Assembly (NCBI GenBank): GCA_965248035.1
Contig: OZ252054.1
Location: forward strand, 1,364,001 to 1,428,000
Direction of reading: 5' to 3'
DNA length: 64,000 nucleotides
DNA from: BJGV01 sp964194745
GTDB taxonomy: Bacteria > Pseudomonadota > Gammaproteobacteria > Burkholderiales > Nitrosomonadaceae
The notes under the pieces were generated by a model. That model saw only the letters and a list, made by a program, of their open reading frames with translations, did no database searches and was not told the origin of the DNA. Positions 1-8,617 of the stretch are shown piece after piece. Positions within the stretch are counted from its first letter, which is position 1. Each line of letters opens with the position of its first letter. Both the position numbers and the translations under genes were made by a program.

Positions 1-1
1 T

Positions 2-964
2 AAAACCACACTGTTACGCATGATAGCTGGGTTTGATCTGCCTGACTCTGGCCAAATCCTGCTAGACGGCATCAACATTGTCAGCATGCCGCCTGAAAAG
101 CGTCCTATCCATACCGTGTTCCAAAGCTATGCGTTGTTTCCGCACATGACAGTAGCGGGCAACATTGCTTTTCCACTCAAGATGGCCGGCAAGATGCCCG
201 ATGAAATCAAATCCAGAGTGAGAGAATCCTTGGATAATGTGCATCTTTCTAGTTTTGCTAATCGTTATCCACACGAACTATCAGGAGGACAGAAGCAGCG
301 AGTGGCATTTGCTAGAGGGCTTGTTAACCGTCCGCGCCTACTATTGCTGGACGAACCACTAGGTGCGCTGGATGCAAAGTTACGCGAGGAGATGCAGATC
401 GAGCTCATTAATTTGCAACAAGAGGTAGGGGTCACATTTGTGTTCGTTACTCACGCTCAGAATGAGGCGCTGGCACTTTCACATCGCATTGCGGTAATGA
501 ATCAGGGTGATGTGGAGCAAATTGATGAACCTTCCAAAATCTACGGCTTTCCCAGGAATCGTTTTGTCGCAAACTTTATCGGCAAGATCAATATGATGGA
601 TGTGCAAGTACTTGAAGCTACGTCCTCTCATCTGAAACTTATTGTGGCGGGACTAGGTGAAATAACAGCCCCCAGTAAGGAAGGAGTTAAGGCTGGAGAC
701 AAAGGTACTATGGCTATCCGTCCCGAACAGGTACAGATTCTACATCACTCAGAGGATACAGAGGTGAAGGACCATTTTCCCGGAAAAGTTCATGATTACC
801 TCTACGTAGGCGATGTTACAACTTATATCGTGGAACTTGCTAATGGCACCCGCATCGAGGCTTTGCTGCCAAATTCTACACCGGGACGAGCCAAATTTTT
901 CGAGGTGGGTGATTCAGTGGTAGTCACTTGGCGGCATGATGCGAGTACTTTTCTCAATGACTAA
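2..964 (+). CDS. potA: Spermidine/putrescine ABC transporter ATP-binding protein PotA (5' truncated by window)
   Basis: ATPase subunit of a polyamine ABC importer, acting at the inner face of the cytoplasmic membrane. The frame is open to the window edge and begins with K-T-T-L-L-R, the end of a Walker A motif, so the true start lies upstream and the ATG at 20 is internal. Visible motifs in order are the Q-loop FQSYALFPHM, the signature LSGGQKQRVAFARGL, Walker B LLLLDEPLGALDAK and the H-loop VTHAQNEA. A C-terminal TOBE-like regulatory domain (IRPEQV) follows, as in PotA and related importers. It overlaps potB and is the first visible gene of a tightly packed potABCD operon. The polyamine assignment rests on the operon; the ATPase alone could belong to another spermidine/iron-type importer. 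Confidence 0.9.
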   Translation, partial: KTTLLRMIAGFDLPDSGQILLDGINIVSMPPEKRPIHTVFQSYALFPHMTVAGNIAFPLKMAGKMPDEIKSRVRESLDNVHLSSFANRYPHELSGGQKQRVAFARGLVNRPRLLLLDEPLGALDAKLREEMQIELINLQQEVGVTFVFVTHAQNEALALSHRIAVMNQGDVEQIDEPSKIYGFPRNRFVANFIGKINMMDVQVLEATSSHLKLIVAGLGEITAPSKEGVKAGDKGTMAIRPEQVQILHHSEDTEVKDHFPGKVHDYLYVGDVTTYIVELANGTRIEALLPNSTPGRAKFFEVGDSVVVTWRHDASTFLND

Positions 965-1874
965 AGAAGAAACTAAAGGAGGCCGCATTGCCAAATGGTT
1001 AGTGAGCGGGCCACCGCTACTGTTTTTGCTAGTATTTTTTGTTGTGCCTAGTCTGATCATGATTGTCACTTCGTTTCGTTATCCTGGGGAATTTGGTGGC
1101 TTGGCACCCCTAGTTGCTCCAGCGGGAGAAGTCGGTGACGAGTACGGTCTGACTCTGGAAGCATACCAGTTCTTTCTAAGTGACAGTCTCTACGCAGAAA
1201 TTTTCCTCAAGTCCTTTGGTGTTGCTGCAGCTACTACTCTAATCTGCCTTATAATGGCTTATCCGCTTGCGTTCTTGATTGCGCGTAGCGAAAAACGTTT
1301 TCGAAATTTGATGGTGTTGCTGGTAGTGCTTCCATTTGCTAGCAACTTCTTGATTCGCATTTATGCCTGGATGATTATTCTTGGCCCAGAATCGGGACTT
1401 AGCCATTTCATCAATACTATTCTAGGCGTGTTTGGTATTGCCCCGCTAACACTGCTGTTCTCATCGTTTGCAGTGCTGGTAGGTATGGTTTATGTACACC
1501 TACCGTTCATGGTTTTGCCCCTATATATCAACTTGGAGAAACATGATCTGGCGCTGATGGATGCGGCACAAGACCTTGGTGCCAGCAGCTGGCAATGTTT
1601 CTGGCGCGTTACTTGGCCGTTGTCGTTACCAGGTGTGTTCGCAGGCTCTGCACTGGTATTCATTCCTGTGTTGGGCATGTTCGCAGTTCCTGAGATACTC
1701 GGCGGTACCGGTGACATCCTTATTGGAAATCTGATCAAGGATCAATTCCTCGGTACCCGTGACTGGCCCTTTGGATCTACTTTGTCAATTATGCTGACTT
1801 TAGCAGTGCTATCCATTGCTGGGTTAGCCACATGGCTTGCGCGTCAATCAGGAGGAATGAAGTATGCAGAGTAG
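957..1874 (+). CDS. potB: Spermidine/putrescine ABC transporter permease PotB
   Basis: First membrane permease of the polyamine importer, about 305 aa with roughly six hydrophobic segments. The EAA-type cytoplasmic loop that docks on PotA reads DAAQDLGASSWQCFWRV. The start is uncertain. ATG codons at 936 and 957 lie inside the end of potA without a clear ribosome-binding site, whereas a strong AGGAGG at 977-982 sits just downstream and 4 nt before an in-frame ATT at 987. I chose 957 because it leaves a short basic N-terminus before the first membrane segment. The end overlaps the start of potC by 11 nt, consistent with translational coupling. Confidence 0.88.
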   Translation: MTKEETKGGRIAKWLVSGPPLLFLLVFFVVPSLIMIVTSFRYPGEFGGLAPLVAPAGEVGDEYGLTLEAYQFFLSDSLYAEIFLKSFGVAAATTLICLIMAYPLAFLIARSEKRFRNLMVLLVVLPFASNFLIRIYAWMIILGPESGLSHFINTILGVFGIAPLTLLFSSFAVLVGMVYVHLPFMVLPLYINLEKHDLALMDAAQDLGASSWQCFWRVTWPLSLPGVFAGSALVFIPVLGMFAVPEILGGTGDILIGNLIKDQFLGTRDWPFGSTLSIMLTLAVLSIAGLATWLARQSGGMKYAE

Positions 1875-2649
1875 CAACTTCAGGCTATTGCTTGCAGCAG
1901 CACTGGTTTATGCCTTTCTCTATATTCCACTTGTTATCGTAGTAGTGTATTCGTTCAACGATTCCAGGTTAAATGCTGAGTGGGTGGGTTTTACATTGTT
2001 CTGGTATGAAGCGTTGTTTAATAACAAGGAAATGCTCACTGCAGCACGCAATTCACTGATCATAGCAGTCAGTGCAAGTGTTTGCGCCACAGTACTTGGT
2101 ACTATGGCTGGTCTTGCGATACATCGATACAAGCTTAAAGTGTTACCTATTCTTGTGTTTACACCCGTGGCGATGCCTGAAATATTGCTGGGTGTATCGC
2201 TACTGTTATTTTTTTTGCAAGTGCTTAACCTGACGCTTGGCATGGTATCCATAATTATTGCGCACACCACTTTTTGTATCGGCTTCGTAGCCATCATCGT
2301 GCGGGCCCGACTGCAAGGTATGGACTGGAGTGTCTTTGAAGCAGCACGCGATCTAGGTGCATCCCCCTGGCAGAGTTTTCGTCTTGTCACGCTGCCGCTG
2401 ATTATGCCAGCAGTGGTTGCAGGTGCGCTGATGTCGTTTACCCTGTCCATCGACGATTTCGTTATTACTTTTTTCACCAAAGGTGTGGGCGAGCCAATTC
2501 TTCCAATCCAAATTTACACTATGATCAAGGTCGCGGTTACGCCAGAGGTAAATGCCATTTCTACTCTGTTAATGCTGCTCACACTGGTTATGATCATTAT
2601 TGCCACTAAGCTTGATTCTGGTGTGTTGCGTGGAGATGCAAGTCAATGA
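1864..2649 (+). CDS. potC: Spermidine/putrescine ABC transporter permease PotC
   Basis: Second permease of the polyamine importer, 261 aa, the usual PotC length. It has about six membrane segments and the EAA loop EAARDLGASPWQSFRLVTLP. An AGGAGG at 1851-1856 sits about 7 nt before the ATG, inside the end of potB. The stop codon overlaps the potD start in an ATGA junction. Residues SIDDFVITFFTKG near the C-terminus are typical of PotC. With PotB it forms the transmembrane channel that receives polyamine from PotD. Confidence 0.92.
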   Translation: MQSSNFRLLLAAALVYAFLYIPLVIVVVYSFNDSRLNAEWVGFTLFWYEALFNNKEMLTAARNSLIIAVSASVCATVLGTMAGLAIHRYKLKVLPILVFTPVAMPEILLGVSLLLFFLQVLNLTLGMVSIIIAHTTFCIGFVAIIVRARLQGMDWSVFEAARDLGASPWQSFRLVTLPLIMPAVVAGALMSFTLSIDDFVITFFTKGVGEPILPIQIYTMIKVAVTPEVNAISTLLMLLTLVMIIIATKLDSGVLRGDASQ

Positions 2650-3767
2650 ATTTGCGCAAGTTATGCGTGCTTATGTTTGTGACCATGCTGGTATTGTTGT
2701 CGATACTATCTACCGCAAGTGGTGCTGGCAAGGAAGCGAATACGAATTCCACCGCTAGAGAAAGAAACATCTTGTATTTGTTTAACTGGAACAACTACAT
2801 TGCACCGGAAACTGTTAAACGCTTTGAACAATCCTGTAATTGTGAACTCTCTCAGGATTATTATTCCGACAATGAGGAAATGCTGGCAAAGCTTGCGGCC
2901 GGTGCGACCGGTTATGATCTTATCGTGCCTACTGGAAATGCAATGGACTCCCTTATACGCCAAGGTGCCTTAAAACCGCTAGACAAATCACTGCTGTCAA
3001 ATCTCAAGAATATCAATCCCGCATATCTCAACACCGCATTTGATCCGGAGAATAAATATTCGGTTCCTTATGCATATACTCTGACGTTACTCGGCTTCAA
3101 CCGAAAAAAAATGCAGGACCTAGGTCTGCCTACTAATACCTGGGCGATTATTTTCGAGCCAAGATATCTGGAAAAAATAAAGGGACGGATTACTGTGCTT
3201 GATAGCCAACGTGAATTGATGGCTGCTGCACTCAAATACTTGGGTTATTCAGTCAACGATACCAATGAGGAACATTGGAATCAGGCCAAAAAAATGATAA
3301 TACGTGCCAAGCCTTACTGGGCGGCTTTCAGCAACACTAGCTACATCAGGGAATTGGCGGTGGGTAATCTATGGGTGGCACATGGCTATTCTAATGACAT
3401 GTTTCAGGCAGCGCTTGACGCTAAAAGAACCGGACGAAATTTCACTATTGATTATTCAACACCTAAGGAAGGTGGGGTACTAGCGCTTGATAGTATGGTG
3501 TTGCATCAAAGCGGCGTACGCACTGATCTAGCTTATCAGTTTATAAATTTCATGCTGGATGGAAAGAACTCCGCCGAACTTACTAATCTAATCGGATCAG
3601 GTAACCCGAATATGGATGCTATGAAGGCTATTCAGCCGAATATCGCTAGAAATAAAGCAATATTTCCTGACAAGAAATTACTTACTAGGCTAGAGATGCT
3701 GCAAGATTTTGACCGAAACCGGCGTCGCTTGCTAAGCCGGTTGTGGACTGAAATAAAATTAAGGTAG
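2646..3767 (+). CDS. potD: Periplasmic spermidine/putrescine-binding protein PotD
   Basis: Periplasmic solute-binding protein, 373 aa. Residues 1-27 look like a signal peptide: basic start MNLRK, a hydrophobic core and a small-residue cleavage region STASGA. The mature protein begins near LYLFNWNNYIAPETVKRFE, the characteristic opening of PotD/PotF-type proteins. It continues with the YDLIVPTGNAMDSLIRQGALKPLD segment typical of the family's first lobe. The gene overlaps potC by 4 nt and is the last gene of the operon. No hairpin with a T-run is visible directly after it. Whether it prefers spermidine or putrescine cannot be told from sequence alone. Confidence 0.92.
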   Translation: MNLRKLCVLMFVTMLVLLSILSTASGAGKEANTNSTARERNILYLFNWNNYIAPETVKRFEQSCNCELSQDYYSDNEEMLAKLAAGATGYDLIVPTGNAMDSLIRQGALKPLDKSLLSNLKNINPAYLNTAFDPENKYSVPYAYTLTLLGFNRKKMQDLGLPTNTWAIIFEPRYLEKIKGRITVLDSQRELMAAALKYLGYSVNDTNEEHWNQAKKMIIRAKPYWAAFSNTSYIRELAVGNLWVAHGYSNDMFQAALDAKRTGRNFTIDYSTPKEGGVLALDSMVLHQSGVRTDLAYQFINFMLDGKNSAELTNLIGSGNPNMDAMKAIQPNIARNKAIFPDKKLLTRLEMLQDFDRNRRRLLSRLWTEIKLR

Positions 3768-4090
3768 TTGAAGTTTTCGTAAAGAGCGGTCTGGTATCAT
3801 ATTGGTGGTAGTTTTGATCCAGTTTTCCTTGAACAGCTTGCTTGATTGTAGGGATTGTACTGAGCATATTGGAGGATAGACTATCCGTGTCCATGTTAAA
3901 GTTGTTTGATTGGCATCATGGTAATCAAATACCGAGTTTCAATAGCCTTACTCGTCTGCTGGCTGAATCATGTGCGATTTTAACGTTGCTACACTTACAA
4001 GTGTTTAACAGAAAAAAGAAACTATAATTCGGCAGAGACACGGAACCTTAGTCTGTCGATAACAAATTAACTAGATATACCGATCTATCA
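3768..4090. other. Intergenic region between potD and transposon 1
   Basis: About 320 bases without a convincing gene. A 61-codon open frame at 3842-4027 lacks a ribosome-binding site and recognisable sequence, so I do not call it. An imperfect hairpin with arms TTTGATT and AATCAAA is visible near 3905-3930, but no T-run follows. The region ends at the target duplication of the transposon. Confidence 0.5.
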
Positions 4091-4098
4091 AAGAAATA

Positions 4099-4120
4099 CG
4101 CAGTTAGTAGTAAGGGGCTT
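4099..4120 (+). repeat. Left terminal inverted repeat of transposon 1
   Basis: Twenty-two bases starting CGCAGTTAGTAG and ending GGGGCTT, an exact reverse complement of 6517-6538. It directly follows the 8-bp target copy AAGAAATA at 4091-4098. Confidence 0.95.
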
Positions 4121-4124
4121 AATC

Positions 4125-5570
4125 TTACCCTAATGGCAGAGAGGGTTGTGCACTCCCTTTTCCCCGTGCAATAGAAGGCGTAATAAACCGCTTCCCTTCC
4201 AATATCTCCTGAGAGGTCAGCATTTGCATTTTGGCATATTTAACTCCTAGTACGTCTAAATCACCGGCCTCCGACATTTCGCGTTTGAAGTTGGCGGTTT
4301 TCCTGTCGCCCAGGTGTTCCATTACAATCAACCCTGCCATCAAAGCATTATCCCGTTCCAGCACACCACGTAAAGACCGCACGGATTCAATGTTCACGGT
4401 CTCTCCGCCTTTGACCTCCAGCACCATACTTTGTAAGTCCTTTTCATTGGGGACAGCAAAGTACAGGCGACCATCAATTCCGCCGTCTGCTGTTCGTTTG
4501 GAGGTAACGAACCCATCCACCTGCTCCACTGCCCACTTCTGAAAATGATATTTATCACGAATCCATAAATCTTTTGCCCCTTCTATTGTGCGGGGAATAC
4601 CTTCAATCTCGTAATCTGTACCGGCAACCAATCCAAGCCTGTCTGCCAGTCGTATCTTTGCTACCCGCTTGACAGCGTGTATGGCGATATCTATGCCAAT
4701 CCATTGGCGACCCAGAATATGGGCAGCTTCAATCGTAGTGGCACACCCGCAGAAGGGGTCAAGGACGACATCACCCTCGTTACTGCTGGCTTTGATAATG
4801 CGATCCAGCAAAGCTAGCGGTTTTTGGGTGGCGTATCCCATGCGTTCATCAGCCATTGAATTCAGCATGGGAATCGTCCACCAGTCTTCAGCCAGCTTGC
4901 CTTGTTCAGTCAATGAGAGAAGCTTGTCTTTTGTTCCGGACTTCCAGGTTTTTCCATGTCTAGTCAGCGGCTTTTTATATGGGATTCTAACGGCTTTAGG
5001 GTTGAAAGTTGATTGGTTAATATTCTTAGCGTAGAACAAAATAATATCATGTTTCCTTGGAAACCATTTACCCGATTGCGACATGCTGGAATAACACCAA
5101 ACAATCTCATTTTTGAAATTGCTATGCCCGAATATCCCGTCCATCATAATTTTGATGTAATGACTGGCGGTGGGATCGCAGTGTAGATAAATAGAACCTG
5201 TCGGCTTCAAAATACCATGCATAGGCAAAAGTCGCTGTACCATATAGCTTAAGTAGGCGAGTAAGCGAGGTTGTGTCTTACGAAGCGCGTTCATCCATAT
5301 TTTCCAAAACTGTGTCACTTCGTCATCAAGACCAGCCCCACGCATCAACAGCGGTATTTGACGAATAGCTCGCTCACGTTCTTCGTCCAATTCCCACATA
5401 TCGCAGAATGCCTCAATCTGAACAGGTAGTGGACGCCCTGTCTCATCTTTATAAATAGCGTTATAGGTGCGGTTGGAATTAAATGGAGGGTCTAAATAAA
5501 TCAAGTCCACACTAGCTAACGCCATTTCCTGCATGATGTCGAGGCAATCCCCATAATATAATGTATTCAT
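4125..5570 (-). CDS. Beta-class DNA methyltransferase fused to a PD-(D/E)XK nuclease-like domain
   Basis: Predicted 481-aa DNA-modifying enzyme. Motif IV DPPF is at residues 27-30 (context LIYLDPPFNSNRTYN) and the S-adenosylmethionine motif DPFCGCATT starts at residue 271. This order, catalytic motif first, marks a beta-class amino-methyltransferase. DPPF favours N6-adenine methylation. After the methyltransferase part, residues 366-387 read D366-(18 residues)-E385-V-K387, within GGIDGRLYF and MVLEVKGG. That resembles the metal-binding core of Mrr/PD-(D/E)XK endonucleases, so the protein may both modify and cut DNA. The start at 5570 was chosen because MNTLYYGDCLDIM is the usual family opening, an AAGGGTG lies upstream and the ATG overlaps the transposase stop. 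Cutting activity and recognition site are not known. Confidence 0.85.
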   Translation of the reverse strand: MNTLYYGDCLDIMQEMALASVDLIYLDPPFNSNRTYNAIYKDETGRPLPVQIEAFCDMWELDEERERAIRQIPLLMRGAGLDDEVTQFWKIWMNALRKTQPRLLAYLSYMVQRLLPMHGILKPTGSIYLHCDPTASHYIKIMMDGIFGHSNFKNEIVWCYSSMSQSGKWFPRKHDIILFYAKNINQSTFNPKAVRIPYKKPLTRHGKTWKSGTKDKLLSLTEQGKLAEDWWTIPMLNSMADERMGYATQKPLALLDRIIKASSNEGDVVLDPFCGCATTIEAAHILGRQWIGIDIAIHAVKRVAKIRLADRLGLVAGTDYEIEGIPRTIEGAKDLWIRDKYHFQKWAVEQVDGFVTSKRTADGGIDGRLYFAVPNEKDLQSMVLEVKGGETVNIESVRSLRGVLERDNALMAGLIVMEHLGDRKTANFKREMSEAGDLDVLGVKYAKMQMLTSQEILEGKRFITPSIARGKGSAQPSLPLG

Positions 5571-6463
5571 GCGAAACACCCTTGCATGAATACTCCAAAT
5601 GTGTTGCTGACCTTCTTCTGATTGTATTTCCAGCACATCTCAGCCACGTAAAGCGGCATATTTTTCTTGTTGTAATGATGATGGGTGCCATACCATGCCC
5701 GCTTGAGCAGAGACCAGAAACCCTCAATTGTGTTGGTATGGATATATCCGTTAGCGTACTCTCTCTTGCTATGATTGACTGAGGCGTGTGCAATGGTAGA
5801 GCGTACCGCATTGTATGCCCTGTATTCATCAGTAATCAGAAGCGAGCCGGATGGCTCTGCAACGTCTTTGATAAAGCGGAGTACGCCTTTTCCTGACAGG
5901 TCATCCAGCTACACGGGCAACTCATTACCACCTCGTTCAACCGCACCGATTACTGCTGTTTTACGGGTGCCACGACCTCTCGGATTTGAGTAGTGGGGGG
6001 GGGGTGATAACTTCCTGTTATTATTTCTCTTTCTTGGCTTTCCGCCAACATACGTTTCGTCTGCTTCCACTATACCCTGCAACCTGATTTCACTTTGCTT
6101 GCTAGCCATTTCTGCACGAATACGGTGGAGCAGGTACCATCCTGATTTTTGGTTTAAGTCAAGGTCGCGGGCAAGTTGGCAGCTTGACAGGCTCTTTTTA
6201 GCGTTAACAATTAAACCGATTGCCATAAACCACTTTTGAAGTGGTATCCTTGTCTTTTCAAATATTGTTCCTGACAAGGCGTTGAAGCTGGACTTGCAGT
6301 CATGGCAGTTCCAGCGACCTATGCGACCAGAATCAGTCTTTGGAGCCACACTTAAGCTACCGCAATGAGGACAACTTGGGTGTTCCCTCCAGCGTACATT
6401 CTCTAAGTGTTGGATACAGGCCTCCTGATCGGGAAATCGGGTAAAGATGTTTAGAAGATTCAT
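5567..6463 (-). pseudogene. IS1595-family transposase interrupted by one amber codon
   Basis: Full-length IS1595-type transposase of 298 codons with a single in-frame TAG at codon 185 (positions 5909-5911). An N-terminal zinc ribbon has C31, C34, C53 and C56. The first catalytic Asp is D135 in VEADETYVGG. Downstream of the stop the same frame continues without further disruption, with the second Asp D212 in LITDEYRAY and the N244/E247 region in HTNTIEGFWSLLKR. The stop therefore separates the catalytic residues, and the 184-aa product should be inactive unless the codon is read through. AAAGGAG sits 7 nt before the ATG. A run of ten G/C pairs at 5995-6004 lies inside the gene but keeps frame. 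The stop overlaps the methyltransferase ATG by 4 nt. Confidence 0.88.
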
Positions 6464-6489
6464 GGTGGACTCCTTTAGTTGATATAATC

Positions 6490-6518
6490 ATGATAGATTA
6501 ACTCAAACTAAATGTCAA
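6490..6518 (-). promoter_or_regulatory. Transposon 1 promoter at the right inverted repeat
   Basis: On the minus strand TTGACA (6513-6518) is separated by exactly 17 bp from TATCAT (6490-6495), about 27 bp upstream of the transposase ATG. The -35 shares two bases with the inner end of the inverted repeat. It should drive the transposase-methyltransferase transcript. Confidence 0.75.
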
Positions 6519-6538
6519 GCCCCTTACTACTAACTGCG
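6517..6538 (-). repeat. Right terminal inverted repeat of transposon 1
   Basis: Exact reverse complement of 4099-4120. It is followed directly by the second 8-bp target copy AAGAAATA at 6539-6546. Confidence 0.95.
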
Positions 6539-6593
6539 AAGAAATATCATCATTCCGGTATAATCTTCCTATGACTATTCTCGAAATATTCGG

Positions 6594-6902
6594 ATGAGCT
6601 ATTACCGACAGCATGTATTCTTCTGTGTTAATCAGCGAGAAGAGGGGGCATTATGCTGTAATGACCACAGTGCTCGGGCGATACGTGATTATGCTAAGGA
6701 TCGTATAAAAAGGCTAAAGCTGGACCGCAAGGGGGGGGTTCGGATCAACATGGCGGGCTGCCTCGATCGATGCAATGAAGGTCCGGTGATCGTGATCTAC
6801 CCAGAAGAAGTTTGGTATACCTACGTGGATAAAGAAGATATTGACGAGATCATCGAAGAACATCTAAGAAATGGGCGTGTAGTTGAGCGACTGAAAATTT
6901 GA
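6594..6902 (+). CDS. [2Fe-2S] ferredoxin (thioredoxin-like type)
   Basis: Small soluble electron carrier of 102 aa. The N-terminus HVFFCVNQREEGALCC and the later NMAGCLDRCNEGP carry the cysteine pattern of thioredoxin-fold [2Fe-2S] ferredoxins. The acidic C-terminal half is typical of the family. The ATG is the first in frame and gives the usual MSYYRxHVFFC opening. A TATAAT at 6559-6564 lies 29 bp upstream. The transposon 1 target duplication ends at 6546, so the insertion lies where the -35 region would be and may have altered expression. A run of eight G residues at 6731-6738 is inside the gene and in frame. The redox partner is unknown. Confidence 0.85.
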   Translation: MSYYRQHVFFCVNQREEGALCCNDHSARAIRDYAKDRIKRLKLDRKGGVRINMAGCLDRCNEGPVIVIYPEEVWYTYVDKEDIDEIIEEHLRNGRVVERLKI

Positions 6903-7108
6903 TACATTACTTTTTTCATATGGGAAGAACAACATTAATTTCATTTTGAGTTTTGGAATTGATTCGACATATGTTTAGAAGGCATAATTGCATTACTAAT
7001 GAGGGTTAGTTTAGATTTAACTACGGAAAAACTAAACAACAGCTGAAAATATTAATGGAGCGGGAGGTGTTTAGCTGAAAATATACTTCAGCCCCTCCTT
7101 CAATTGTA

Positions 7109-7747
7109 TTGTTAAACTCCTATATCCCCCAGAAAATTTTTATTGATGGTCCAGCAGGTAAACTCGAAACGATTCTGGGCGAGCTGAATTCTGAGCATCG
7201 GAATGGCATCGCTGTCATTGCACACCCTCACCCGTTATACGGTGGAACCATGGACAATAAGGTAGTACATACCCTTTTTAAGGCCTTATTAGAACTAGGG
7301 TTTGTCACAGTTAAATTCAATTTCCGAGGTGTAGGGAAGAGCGAAGGAGTTTACGGCGAGGGTGTGGGTGAAACAGAAGATGTGATTACAGTAGTTGAAG
7401 CACTCCAAAAACAGTTCGATGCAAAGGCTAATAATCTACCATTATTGCTGGCTGGATTTTCTTTCGGCGGTGCAATTCAGGCACATGTAGCACAAAACCT
7501 CAGGCCACAAATTCTGGTACTGGTAGCACCATCGGTGGGCCACCTTAATACACCACCCATTTCTGACTATGTAGTCAGACCATTGATCATTCACGGTGAT
7601 CAGGACGAAGTGGTTTTGCTTAAAACTGTATTACATTGGGCCACTCCACAGGATCTACCAGTGGTCGTGATTCCTGGTGCAGGACACTTCTTTCACGGTA
7701 AATTGCGTATTCTCAAACGCGTCGTACTCGATTCGTGTCGATCTTAG
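7109..7747 (+). CDS. Alpha/beta hydrolase family protein
   Basis: Predicted cytoplasmic hydrolase, 212 aa, of the compact alpha/beta superfamily group often found next to ferredoxin genes. The oxyanion-region motif HPHPLYGGTMDNKV is near residue 38. The nucleophile elbow GFSFGG carries the catalytic Ser, the acid is Asp in HGDQDEVV and the base is His in GAGHFFHGKL. The start is uncertain. An in-frame TGA lies at 7076-7078 and there is no ATG after it, so TTG at 7109 is used, without an obvious ribosome-binding site. The substrate is not known. Gene order suggests but does not prove co-transcription with the ferredoxin 206 bp upstream. Confidence 0.8.
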   Translation: MLNSYIPQKIFIDGPAGKLETILGELNSEHRNGIAVIAHPHPLYGGTMDNKVVHTLFKALLELGFVTVKFNFRGVGKSEGVYGEGVGETEDVITVVEALQKQFDAKANNLPLLLAGFSFGGAIQAHVAQNLRPQILVLVAPSVGHLNTPPISDYVVRPLIIHGDQDEVVLLKTVLHWATPQDLPVVVIPGAGHFFHGKLRILKRVVLDSCRS

Positions 7748-7985
7748 TCGTTAGCAATCAGAAAAGATGTTATAGGGATTTTCAGATAGTTTCTGATATT
7801 AGTTCCGAGCCGAAAAGTGATAAATACTTTGATTTCACCTACGTCAATATCCTAAGATGATATTTCTATTGGAATAAGACATATCCTTAAATGCAGCATA
7901 TGTAAGATTACTTATTAAATGGGAAGATATAACGTATACATCTGTTGTAGTGTTAGACCCGAATTAAATTCTACATAAGACAGTG

Positions 7986-8530
7986 ATGAAAGTATTCTTT
8001 ACAATTTTAATCTTGGTATCTGTGCTGAGCAGCACGCCATCTTTTTGCCAGACGTTATCGGTTTGCTACCATGCTAATTGTTTCAAGAAAAAAACTTTTG
8101 AGATTTCGTCAAACACACGCGATCAAGTTTCGGCGTTTTTTCATCAGTAACCTCTGCTGCCGATGAGCGTGAGGCTCTTCGTTATGCTGTACGTGAGCTA
8201 TATTTGGAGGCGGCTAAATACAGCCCCATAGCCTCTGATCGTGGTGGTAATTTTAGTGATATTGCTGCAGATGGTCGTATGGATTGTGTTGATCACAGCA
8301 GAAATGACTTTACCTTCCTTACTTATATGCAACAGCAAGGCTGGCTACATTATCATCGAGTAGGAGAAATTGTTTGGCGTAATCCTCTGATTATTAATTT
8401 ACACTACGCCAGTCAAGTTCTTGATATCAACACTGGAACTTCATGGGTAATTGATACATGGTTTCATGATTTTGGGGAATTAGCTGTAGTAATACCATAC
8501 GAACAATGGAAGAACGGCTATTATCCGTAA
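7986..8530 (+). pseudogene. Conserved hypothetical secreted protein, frameshifted
   Basis: The first frame begins at ATG 7986 with a signal peptide (MKVFFTILILVSVLSS...SFC) and runs into TAA after VSAFFHQ. Shifting by one base at the run of six T residues near 8136 continues in a second frame through AADEREALRYAVRELYLEA and GGNFSDIAADGRMDCVDHS to WKNGYYP at 8530. The join gives a coherent protein of about 180 residues. I recognise the second half (GRMDCVDHS, VIDTWFHDFG) as a conserved proteobacterial secreted family of unknown function. The loss of one base could be real decay or a sequencing error in the T-run. Confidence 0.6.
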
Positions 8531-8617
8531 TTGCGGAAGGGCGAAACGGGCATGATGGAACTTAATAGTATACATCGACAAATTTCAAACAAAATTACTA
8601 CCGGAGGACAGGAATAA

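Larger units (their letters stand above)
4099..6538 (-). mobile_element. IS1595-family transposon 1 carrying a methyltransferase-nuclease fusion
   Basis: A 2440-bp element bounded by perfect 22-bp terminal inverted repeats (4099-4120 and 6517-6538). Immediately outside are perfect 8-bp direct repeats AAGAAATA (4091-4098 and 6539-6546), the duplication length known for IS1595-family insertion. Inside, reading on the minus strand, are a promoter at the right repeat, an IS1595-type transposase with one in-frame stop, and a DNA methyltransferase whose start overlaps the transposase stop by 4 nt. The methyltransferase stop lies 4 bp from the left repeat, so cargo and transposase fill the element. 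Known: the IS1595 family includes members with passenger genes. Inferred: this copy moved as one unit, and its perfect target repeats suggest a fairly recent insertion. Confidence 0.93.

Noticed and set aside
3842..4027. 61-codon frame after potD
   Set aside because: No ribosome-binding site, no recognisable sequence and no conserved neighbour relation.
5512..5829. 105-codon frame overlapping the transposase end
   Set aside because: It is a shifted reading of the 3' part of transposase 1; the correct frame continues past the TAG at 5909-5911.
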